Below, in pieces: positions 1 to 5,264 of a DNA stretch of 5,264 bases. Both the position numbers and the translations under genes were made by a program. Origin of the DNA: a bacterium (lineage in GTDB: Bacteria; Ratteibacteria; UBA8468; B48-G9; JAFGKM01); assembly GCA_021160565.1 (NCBI GenBank), contig JAGHCG010000087.1, forward strand, positions 1 to 5,264, given 5' to 3'. Positions within the stretch are counted from its first letter, which is position 1, and each line of letters begins with the position of its first letter. Below the pieces are notes generated by a model that worked only from the letters and a program-made list of their open reading frames with translations, ran no database searches and was not told where the DNA came from.

Positions 1-1130
1 CTTTTAACTTTTATCTCATTTTTACTGGTAATATCTGCTTTTGCAAGTGTAAATAAGGGTTTCATATCCTTCCCTATTTCCCTGATAAATCTCCTTAACG
101 CATTATCAGTTGGATTTTCTTTTGCAAGTAAATGTGGTCTTAAATGATACCTTATAATTTTTCCTATAAATCTTGCTTTATCCTCTCCTATTCTCAATCT
201 TCTGCAAATTTTGGAAGCCATTTTTTCTCCAACAAATTCATGTCTGTGAAAACTCACCTTTCCTTTTTCAACCTTCAAAGTCGCTGGCTTTCCAATATCA
301 TGAAGAAGAGCAGCGAGTTTAAGATAAACATTTCTTGTATGTTTACTTATATTATCAAGTGTTTTAAGTGTGTGAGGGAAAAGTTCTTTACATGGGTGGT
401 CTGTTCTTTTTTCTTTGAGAGCAGCAACCTCTGGAAGAACAATTTCAAGTATTCCTACTTCATCCATAAGATAAAAACCTCTGGAAGGTTGATATGCTTC
501 AAGCATTTTGAGTATTTCATCAGCAATTCTTTCTTCACTTACAATTTTTAACCTGAAACCATTTTTTTTCATCGCTTCTTTTGTTTTCTCTTCTATTTCA
601 AATTTAAACCTCGTGGCAAACCTTATTCCTCTCAAAATTCTCAAAGGGTCATCATAAAAAGTTTTTTCAGGGTCAATTGGTGTTTTTATAATCTTCCGTT
701 TGATATCTTCAATTCCTTTAAATGGATCAAGTATTTCTCCTGTATGAAGATTTTCAGCAATTGCATTTATGGTAAAATCTCTTCTTGCAAGGTCTTCATA
801 GATAGTTGCTCTCTCAACATCTGGTTTTCTTGAATTTTCTGGATAACTTTCCTTCCTGGCAGTTGCAAATTCAAGTTTTATCCCATTTACCTCAATCATG
901 GCTGTTCCAAATCTTCCATAAAGTACAGGAAGAGGAAAATTTTCCTTTCTTGCAAATTCTTTTGCAAATTTTAAAGCGTCAAACTCCATAACAAAATCAA
1001 CATCTTTACTCTTCTTTCTTAAAATTCTATCTCTTATGTATCCTCCCACCAGAAAAACAACAACTCCCTTTTCCCTGGAAAATTCTCTAACTTTTTCAAT
1101 TATTTCTTCCGGTGTTATCTTTCTTTTCAT
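1..1130 (-). CDS. cca: tRNA nucleotidyltransferase / poly(A) polymerase family protein with HD domain (C-terminus beyond window)
   Basis: This family adds CCA, or part of it, to tRNA 3' ends in the cytoplasm from CTP and ATP; some relatives are poly(A) polymerases. Translating the minus strand gives 376 residues with no stop before the window edge. The nucleotidyltransferase head shows LVGGYIRD (GG at 29-30, RD at 33-34), the metal-binding DVD (Asp43, Asp45), RRDFTINA (116-123) and DDPLRILRGIRFA (160-172), whose Asp161 and Arg164 match the base-selecting EDxxR motif with Glu changed to Asp. An HD phosphohydrolase-like domain follows: His253, HDIGKP (277-282), HRHEFVG (295-301) and Asp365. The ATG at 1130 is preceded by GGGAG with a 7-base spacer and overlaps the upstream gene's stop by 4 bases (ATGA), suggesting translational coupling. 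Whether it adds CCA, only CC, or only A cannot be told from motifs. The family assignment is firm; the symbol is less so. Confidence 0.9.
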   Translation of the reverse strand, partial: MKRKITPEEIIEKVREFSREKGVVVFLVGGYIRDRILRKKSKDVDFVMEFDALKFAKEFARKENFPLPVLYGRFGTAMIEVNGIKLEFATARKESYPENSRKPDVERATIYEDLARRDFTINAIAENLHTGEILDPFKGIEDIKRKIIKTPIDPEKTFYDDPLRILRGIRFATRFKFEIEEKTKEAMKKNGFRLKIVSEERIADEILKMLEAYQPSRGFYLMDEVGILEIVLPEVAALKEKRTDHPCKELFPHTLKTLDNISKHTRNVYLKLAALLHDIGKPATLKVEKGKVSFHRHEFVGEKMASKICRRLRIGEDKARFIGKIIRYHLRPHLLAKENPTDNALRRFIREIGKDMKPLFTLAKADITSKNEIKVK

Positions 1131-1495
1131 CTTTCCACTCCCACAATCTGTTCATCAATTTCAACAGTTTCTATATGTGTGTCTTTCAATAACTTCTTCA
1201 ATGCTGTCTTGCTTATACATTCAAAAGACACAATTATACTGCTCTGTACAAGAAAACTTTTACCTACTTTAATGTATCCCATATTCTTTCCTGTAATTAA
1301 AACCCCTATATATCCTGTCTTCTCATCTTTATAAAGCCTTCCAGTAGCACTAACTCCGGTAAAATCTGAAAAGGGATTCCAGATTGTACATACTCTAAAT
1401 CTTCTAACTTTTCCACTTTCATCTTTAAGTTTTAATGTTTTTATTTCAACTTCTCTTTTCCCGACAACTAACTTCCCATAGTTGTTCCATTCCAT
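1127..1495 (-). CDS. Hypothetical protein, 122 aa, upstream of cca
   Basis: I do not recognise this protein. It is soluble-looking, with no signal peptide or membrane segment. It has a beta-rich, Lys-rich N-terminal half (LKLKDESGKVRRFRV at 21-35), a Gly/Thr-rich centre (TGVSATGRL, 46-54; GYIGVLITGKNMGYIKVGKS, 61-80) and a last part reading VSFECISKTALKKLLKD (89-105). That last stretch loosely recalls the closing strand and helix of PilZ domains, but no RxxxR or D/NxSxxG pair is present, so PilZ is not claimed. The start is taken as ATG at 1495, with AAGGAG at 1505-1510 and a 9-base spacer. An in-frame TTG directly before it (1498) has a 6-base spacer and would add one residue. The stop overlaps the cca start, and the preceding gene ends only 15 bases upstream, so it sits in a three-gene unit. 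It is probably real, because the reading frame, ribosome binding site and coupling agree. Its function is unknown. Confidence 0.78.
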   Translation of the reverse strand: MEWNNYGKLVVGKREVEIKTLKLKDESGKVRRFRVCTIWNPFSDFTGVSATGRLYKDEKTGYIGVLITGKNMGYIKVGKSFLVQSSIIVSFECISKTALKKLLKDTHIETVEIDEQIVGVER

Positions 1496-1504
1496 CAAGA
1501 AACT

Positions 1505-1510
1505 CTCCTT
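1505..1510 (-). promoter_or_regulatory. Ribosome binding site of the 122-aa hypothetical gene
   Basis: AAGGAG on the minus strand lies in the 15-base gap directly after the TAG stop of the preceding gene. It stands 9 bases before ATG (1495) and 6 bases before an alternative TTG (1498), so it supports the gene but leaves a one-codon uncertainty in the start. Confidence 0.7.
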
Positions 1511-1834
1511 CTACCTCAAATAAATATCTCCCTGCCATTCATTCAAAAGAAACTTCTTTTTCATCCCTGTTCTTTCACTGATTGTTCTTGCAAGTTTTTT
1601 TAACTTTTTTCTGTTCAAGAAGATAAAAGCTGTATAGGAACTTATAAAAGAGGGAAACACTCTCAACTCAAGTTTATTTCTGTGTAATTTCATATATTCA
1701 ATTTTTTCAAGAGGAATAAGTGTTTCATATATTTCATTTCCTTCTTCATCCTTCAGATAAAGTTTTGTATCAAGGACTATTTCACCTTCATACTTTCTAT
1801 TTTCAATAATACAAATCCCCTTTCCCCACTCCAT
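1511..1834 (-). CDS. Hypothetical protein, 107 aa, possible PH-like fold
   Basis: This is the first gene of the minus-strand unit and I do not recognise it. It has no signal peptide or membrane helix. Its layout is a run of short beta-type stretches (ICIIENRKYEGEIVLDTKLY, 7-26; LKDEEGNEIYETLIPLEKIE, 27-46; KLELRVFPSF, 54-63), then a basic amphipathic helix (RKKLKKLARTISERTG, 75-90) and a short tail. A strand-rich core containing 'IPLEKIE' and a closing helix is reminiscent of bacterial PH-like domains; this is inference from pattern only. ATG at 1834 is preferred, with AAAGGA at 1841-1846 and a 6-base spacer. An upstream TTG at 1849 would give 112 residues and also has AAGGA 9 bases before it. 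The protein may share an N-terminal pattern with its downstream neighbour (MEW..., then LKDE-E/S-G). Function is unknown. Confidence 0.77.
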   Translation of the reverse strand: MEWGKGICIIENRKYEGEIVLDTKLYLKDEEGNEIYETLIPLEKIEYMKLHRNKLELRVFPSFISSYTAFIFLNRKKLKKLARTISERTGMKKKFLLNEWQGDIYLR

Positions 1835-1840
1835 CTGAAA

Positions 1841-1846
1841 TCCTTT
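1841..1846 (-). promoter_or_regulatory. Ribosome binding site of the 107-aa hypothetical gene
   Basis: AAAGGA on the minus strand is followed by a 6-base spacer and ATG at 1834. This favours the ATG over the in-frame TTG at 1849, which would place the site inside the coding region. Confidence 0.6.
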
Positions 1847-1884
1847 CAAAAATCTTCTTCCTTAAAGAGTTTTTCCTGAAATCT

Positions 1885-1898
1885 ACTTAAATTTAAGT
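1885..1898. repeat. Perfect 14-bp palindrome (possible operator)
   Basis: ACTTAAATTTAAGT is identical to its own reverse complement. It lies in the 124-base divergent control region, ending 9 bases before the nusA -35 box. Such a site could bind a dimeric regulator or act as an AT-rich upstream element of the promoter. Function is inferred from position and symmetry only, and AT-rich sequence makes chance palindromes more likely. Confidence 0.4.
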
Positions 1899-1907
1899 TT
1901 ACCTTAC

Positions 1908-1936
1908 TTGACACTGATTAGCAAATCCCATAAAAT
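1908..1936 (+). promoter_or_regulatory. Sigma-70-type promoter of the nusA-infB operon
   Basis: The -35 box is TTGACA (1908-1913, a full consensus match). It is followed by a 17-base spacer and a -10 box TAAAAT (1931-1936, one mismatch to TATAAT). Transcription would begin near 1943, giving an unusually short leader of about 16 bases before the nusA ATG. The remaining intergenic sequence shows no riboswitch or attenuator-like structure between promoter and gene. Confidence 0.8.
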
Positions 1937-1943
1937 TAAAAAG

Positions 1944-1952
1944 AAGGAGGTG
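1944..1952 (+). promoter_or_regulatory. Ribosome binding site of nusA
   Basis: AAGGAGGTG is a nine-base match to the complement of the conserved 16S rRNA 3' end. It stands 6 bases before ATG at 1959 and fixes the nusA start there. A longer in-frame reading from TTG at 1908 would begin inside the -35 box and lacks a ribosome binding site. Confidence 0.85.
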
Positions 1953-1958
1953 CTGTTG

Positions 1959-3116
1959 ATGAAAAGGGAGTTAATTGCTTTATTTGAATACTGGGAAAAA
2001 GAGAGAGGGATAGAGAAAAGTTATCTTGTTGAATCACTTGAGAAAGGGCTTTTGAGTGTTTACAGGAAAAAGGCAGGACTTCCCAAAAATATAAAGATAA
2101 AAATTATTCCTGAAAGCGGAGATATCAAATTCATCAATGAAAAAGGAGAAGAAGTACCTCCTCCCACATTTCCCTGGGAAAGAATAGCAGCCCAGACTGC
2201 AAAACAGGTAATTATTCAGAAAATCAGGGAGGCAGAGAAAAATACTGTATATCAGGAATTTAAAGACCTTGAAGGTGAAGTTGTAAGTGGAAGAGTTGAA
2301 AGATTTGAAAACGAAAATGTGGTGATAAATGTGGGGAAAACAGAAGCATTGCTTCCTCATCATCATAAACTTCCATCTGACCATTTTAAGGTGGGAGACC
2401 CTGTAAAGGTTTATCTTCTTGAGGTAAGGAAACCTAACAGAGGGAACTATCAATTAATTTTATCCAGAACACACCCAAATTTTGTCAGAAAACTTCTTGA
2501 AAATGAAGTTCCAGAAATAGGAGAAGGAATAATTGAAATCAAAGCACTAGCAAGATTTCCGGGAGACCTTACAAAAATTGGAGTATATTCTAAAAATGAA
2601 AAGGTTGACCCAGTTGGAACATGCATTGGAGATAAAGCTTCAAGGATAAAGAGTATAATAAAAGAACTGAGAGGAGAAAAAATAGAGATAATACCCTGGA
2701 GTCCAGATATTTCAGAGTTTATAAAAAATTCATTAAGTCCAGCAAAATGTGAAAAAGTAATTTTAAATAAAGAGAAAAAAGAAGCCATTGCAATTGTAAG
2801 TGATGACCAGCTGTTTCTGGCAATTGGAAAAAGAGGACAGAATGTCCGACTTGCTTCAAAACTTACCGGATGGAATATCAGAGTTTACAGAGAAAGTGAA
2901 TATACTGGAGAAGAAAAACCTGCAGTAAGTGTGATAGAAGGGATAGATGAGAAACTGGCAAAAAAACTGGCAGAATTTGGATACAGTTCCATCAAATCTC
3001 TTGCAGAGGCGAAAGTGGAACAACTTGCCAAAATTCCTGATATAGAAGAACAAAAAGCACAGGAATTAATTGAAAAGGCAAAAAATTACCTTAAAAGGGA
3101 AAGTGAGAAAAAATGA
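1959..3116 (+). CDS. nusA: Transcription termination/antitermination factor NusA
   Basis: NusA binds RNA polymerase and nascent RNA, affecting pausing, hairpin-dependent termination and antitermination. The 385-residue protein has the full core. The N-terminal polymerase-binding domain (about 1-100) includes ERGIEKSYLVESLEKGLLSV (15-34). An S1 domain (about 105-170) ends in LILSRTHPNF. KH1 (about 186-265) contains EVPEIGEG and VDPVGTCIGDKASRI (216-230). KH2 (about 266-310) contains LAIGKRGQNVRLASKLTGW (287-305). The C-terminus (about 324-378) has one helix-hairpin-helix-like repeat (VIEGIDEKLAKKLAEFGYSS) resembling a single E. coli acidic repeat, where E. coli has two. Length is between Bacillus-type and E. 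coli-type NusA. Two oddities: the KH1 GxxG loop reads GDKA, and the S1 loop carries HHH (134-136) where LPxxEQ is usual. It is the first gene of the operon, with its own strong promoter, and overlaps infB by 4 bases. No rimP gene precedes it. Confidence 0.97.
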   Translation: MKRELIALFEYWEKERGIEKSYLVESLEKGLLSVYRKKAGLPKNIKIKIIPESGDIKFINEKGEEVPPPTFPWERIAAQTAKQVIIQKIREAEKNTVYQEFKDLEGEVVSGRVERFENENVVINVGKTEALLPHHHKLPSDHFKVGDPVKVYLLEVRKPNRGNYQLILSRTHPNFVRKLLENEVPEIGEGIIEIKALARFPGDLTKIGVYSKNEKVDPVGTCIGDKASRIKSIIKELRGEKIEIIPWSPDISEFIKNSLSPAKCEKVILNKEKKEAIAIVSDDQLFLAIGKRGQNVRLASKLTGWNIRVYRESEYTGEEKPAVSVIEGIDEKLAKKLAEFGYSSIKSLAEAKVEQLAKIPDIEEQKAQELIEKAKNYLKRESEKK

Positions 3117-4888
3117 GGATTTATGAATTTGCTAAAAAACTTGGAATTCCTACAAAAAAACTTCTGGAAATATGTGAAGAAAAAGGAATAAAAGGGAAAA
3201 AAGGTTTAAGTGCAATCACAGAAGAAGAAATTAAAAAAATAGAAAAATTTATAGGAGGAGAAAAAGAAGAAAAGATGGAAGAAAAAGAAACTGTAGGAGT
3301 GAAAAAACCTGAAAAAGATAAAAAAGAAGAGAAAATTGAAGAAAAAGCCCCTCCTGTTGAAAAAAAAGAAGAAAATCTTATACCAAGAGCTCCTGTTGTT
3401 ACAATAATGGGACATGTTGACCATGGGAAAACCACAATTTTAGATTATATAAGAAAAAGCAGAATTGTAGAGAAGGAAGAAGGACAGATTACTCAAAAAA
3501 TAGGTGCATATAAAGTTAATCTCCCTGAAGGCTCTATTGTATTTCTGGATACTCCCGGACATGAAGCATTTACAGCAATGCGAGCGATGGGAGCAAAAGT
3601 TACAGATATTGTTGTTCTTGTGGTAGCAGGAGATGAGGGAGTGAAACCCCAGACAATTGAAGCAATAAATCATGCAAGAAGTGCAAATGTTCCAATAATC
3701 GTTGCAATAAATAAAATTGACAAACCAAACGCAAATCCTGATAAAGTGAAACAACAACTAAGTGAACACAATCTTATGCCAGAAGAATGGGGAGGAGATA
3801 CAGTATATGTCAATGTTTCAGGAATTACAGGAGAAGGGATTGATGAATTACTTGAAATGATTTTACTTGTAGGTCAGATGATGGAACTTAAAGCAGACCC
3901 GAAAGGTCCAGCAGAAGGAGTTGTTATTGAATCTTATCTTGATAAATTTAAAGGACCTGTAATTACTGTTATTGTTCAGAAAGGAACTCTCAAAATAGGA
4001 GACCCTTTTATCGCTGGAGAAACATGGGGAAAAGCGCGTGCATTAATAGATGACTGGGGAAACAGAATAAAAGAAGCAGGACCATCCACACCTGTTGAAA
4101 TCCTTGGCAGTCATGATGTGGTGGTTCCCGGGACAAAATTTAAGGTGGTTAATTCTGAAAAGGAAGGCAGAAAAATAGCCGAAGAAATTAAAGAAAAGAA
4201 AAAGGAAAAAGCGGTCCCTGTCAAAAAATTAACACTGGAGGACCTCTATCAACAAATCCAGAAAGGTAAACTGAAAGAGTTAAAATTAATTGTAAAAACT
4301 GACTTTTATGGTTCTATTGATGCTATAAAAAATGTGATAAGTAAAATCCCCACCGATGAAGTAAAAATTTCTATTGTCCATGCTGGCACCGGACCTGTTT
4401 CGGAATCAGATATTTTACTCGCTTCAACTGCAGAAGGAATAGTCCTTGGCTTTAAGGTGCCTGTGGAAGCAAAAGCAAGAGAAGCAGCAAAAAAATACGG
4501 AGTAGAGATAAGAACATATTCAGTAATTTACGAACTTGCAGATGAAATTAAAAAAGCCGTTGAAGGAATGCTTGAACCAGAAGAACAGGAAATTCTTTCA
4601 GGACAGGCAATTGTAAAAAAAGTATTCAAACTATCAGGAAATATTATTGTAGCAGGATGTCTGGTGGTGGATGGAAAGGTAGTAAGAGATTCAATTGCCA
4701 AAGTGGTAAGAAATGGAAATATAATATATGAAGGGAAACTTGCAAGTTTAAAGAGATTTAAAGATAGTGTAAAGGAAGTTGCTCAAAATACAGAATGCGG
4801 AATTGCACTTGATAACTTCAATGACTTTAAAGAAGGAGATATAATTCAGTCTTACATTAAAGTTAAAATACCAAAGAAACTCTCTTGA
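3113..4888 (+). CDS. infB: Translation initiation factor IF-2
   Basis: IF2 is the GTPase that brings fMet-tRNA to the 30S subunit and promotes 50S joining. The 591-residue protein starts with an IF2 N-terminal domain (1-48, [20 protein letters not shown]), followed by a short Lys/Glu-rich linker (about 49-90). The G domain has G1 GHVDHGKT (100-107), switch [11 protein letters not shown] (124-133), G3 DTPGH (146-150), G4 NKID (200-203) and G5 region [10 protein letters not shown] (235-244). Domain II covers about 265-345, domain III about 372-480 (ESDILLAS, 431-438) and the tRNA-binding C2 domain about 490-591, with AGC (514-516), [12 protein letters not shown] (545-556) and ECGI (561-564) conserved. 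It is short for the family (E. coli 890, B. subtilis 716), mainly through the reduced linker. Its ATG overlaps the nusA stop (ATGA) and has only a weak site (GTGAG) before it, so translation is probably coupled to nusA. The ylxR and L7Ae-like genes often found between nusA and infB are missing. Confidence 0.97.
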   Translation: MRIYEFAKKLGIPTKKLLEICEEKGIKGKKGLSAITEEEIKKIEKFIGGEKEEKMEEKETVGVKKPEKDKKEEKIEEKAPPVEKKEENLIPRAPVVTIMGHVDHGKTTILDYIRKSRIVEKEEGQITQKIGAYKVNLPEGSIVFLDTPGHEAFTAMRAMGAKVTDIVVLVVAGDEGVKPQTIEAINHARSANVPIIVAINKIDKPNANPDKVKQQLSEHNLMPEEWGGDTVYVNVSGITGEGIDELLEMILLVGQMMELKADPKGPAEGVVIESYLDKFKGPVITVIVQKGTLKIGDPFIAGETWGKARALIDDWGNRIKEAGPSTPVEILGSHDVVVPGTKFKVVNSEKEGRKIAEEIKEKKKEKAVPVKKLTLEDLYQQIQKGKLKELKLIVKTDFYGSIDAIKNVISKIPTDEVKISIVHAGTGPVSESDILLASTAEGIVLGFKVPVEAKAREAAKKYGVEIRTYSVIYELADEIKKAVEGMLEPEEQEILSGQAIVKKVFKLSGNIIVAGCLVVDGKVVRDSIAKVVRNGNIIYEGKLASLKRFKDSVKEVAQNTECGIALDNFNDFKEGDIIQSYIKVKIPKKLS

Positions 4889-4890
4889 AA

Positions 4891-4896
4891 AAGGAG
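4891..4896 (+). promoter_or_regulatory. Ribosome binding site of the HIT gene
   Basis: AAGGAG, 2 bases after the infB TGA stop, is followed by a 7-base spacer and ATG at 4904. It supports independent but operon-linked translation of the HIT gene. Confidence 0.75.
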
Positions 4897-4903
4897 TATA
4901 AAA

Positions 4904-5242
4904 ATGGAAGACTGCATTTTCTGTAAAATTGCCAAAGGAGAAATAAATTCTGATAAAGTTTATGAAGATGAAAAATTTGTTGCATTTAGGGATATAAATC
5001 CTCAGGCACCTGTTCATATTCTTATAATTCCCAAAGTTCATATTCCAAAATTGTGTGATACAGAAGATGCTAATCTTCTTGGAGAGATGATTTTAATTGC
5101 CAATAAAATTGCTGAAAAAGAAAATATCAAAGATAGAGGGTATAGAATAGTAATCAATACAAATAGAGAAGCAGGTCAGTCAGTGGACCATCTTCATTTA
5201 CATTTACTTGGTGGTAGAATAATGAAGTGGCCACCTGGATAA
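4904..5242 (+). CDS. HIT family protein (HinT-like purine nucleoside phosphoramidase)
   Basis: HIT proteins of the HinT branch are small cytoplasmic dimers that hydrolyse nucleotide phosphoramidates such as aminoacyl- or lysyl-AMP adducts. The 112-residue protein is complete. It has an N-terminal CIFCKIAKGEI (4-14) with a CxxC pair that may bind zinc in some relatives, INPQAPVHILIIPK (31-44), and RIVINTNREAGQSVDHLHLH (81-100). The histidine triad is H96, H98 and H100, and by analogy with human HINT1 H98 is the nucleophile. The C-terminus LLGGRIMKWPPG matches the HinT ending, including the conserved Trp. It starts 15 bases after the infB stop, so it is the third gene of the nusA operon, in a place where rbfA often stands. 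A role linked to aminoacyl-adenylate clean-up beside translation genes is inference; the true substrate is not shown. Confidence 0.95.
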   Translation: MEDCIFCKIAKGEINSDKVYEDEKFVAFRDINPQAPVHILIIPKVHIPKLCDTEDANLLGEMILIANKIAEKENIKDRGYRIVINTNREAGQSVDHLHLHLLGGRIMKWPPG

Positions 5243-5264
5243 TTCCGTAACAAATTCTACTGGA

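Noticed and set aside
38..970. Recurring TTGCAA words on the plus strand
   Set aside because: They are the complement of repeated Leu-Ala-(Lys/Arg) and Phe-Ala-Lys codons in cca, unevenly spaced and explained by protein sequence.
144..1272. Plus-strand open frames (144-551, 806-991, 1036-1272)
   Set aside because: They lie opposite the well-supported cca gene and its neighbour, have low-complexity Phe/Ser/Leu-rich products, and lack ribosome binding sites.
1885..1930. A minus-strand promoter for the small genes and cca
   Set aside because: Candidates such as TTGCTA-17-TAAACT (1924 to 1896) and GTGTCA-17-TTTAAG (1914 to 1886) match only 4 of 6 bases in each box, which is expected by chance in this AT-rich stretch.
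1908..1958. N-terminal extension of NusA starting at TTG 1908
   Set aside because: The TTG lies within the TTGACA -35 box, has no ribosome binding site, and the ATG at 1959 has an ideal AAGGAGGTG site and matches the usual NusA start.
2034..3757. Minus-strand open frames opposite nusA and infB
   Set aside because: They are antisense shadows of Lys/Glu-rich genes, giving Phe/Ser-rich translations with no recognisable domain.
5243..5264. A terminator or next gene after the HIT gene
   Set aside because: Only 22 bases remain, and no hairpin with a T-run or start codon with a ribosome binding site is visible.

Overview
The window reads as ordinary bacterial chromosome from an AT-rich organism. 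Coding regions are rich in Lys, Glu and Ile, arginine is mostly AGA/AGG, ATA is common, and ribosome binding sites are strong AAGGAGG type. These traits suggest a low-GC, possibly thermophilic or deep-branching bacterium. I cannot name a phylum from the sequence alone.

Layout. Two divergent gene groups flank a short control region at about 1835-1958. To the left, on the minus strand, run two small unrecognised genes (1834 to 1511 and 1495 to 1127), followed by a tRNA nucleotidyltransferase / poly(A) polymerase-family gene with an HD domain (1130 to 1, cut by the window edge). To the right, on the plus strand, run nusA (1959-3116), infB (3113-4888) and a HIT-family hydrolase gene (4904-5242). 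Both groups are tightly packed. Each contains a 4-base ATGA stop/start overlap, and the other gaps are about 15 bases, so each is probably one transcription unit.

Control region. A near-consensus sigma-70-type promoter (TTGACA, 17-base spacer, TAAAAT) drives nusA and would give a leader of only about 16 bases, almost filled by the ribosome binding site. A perfect 14-bp palindrome lies just upstream and could be an operator. No convincing promoter was found for the minus-strand group.

Biology. The window joins transcription elongation/termination (NusA), translation initiation (IF2) and tRNA 3'-end maturation. The common partners of nusA-infB (rimP, ylxR, the L7Ae-like gene, rbfA) are absent from the visible stretch. 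NusA and IF2 are compact and carry a few substitutions in normally conserved loops: the NusA KH1 GxxG motif and the IF2 switch I.

No new defence, mobile or RNA system was seen. The least explained content is the pair of small unknown proteins ahead of the tRNA nucleotidyltransferase gene; they may be distantly related to each other.
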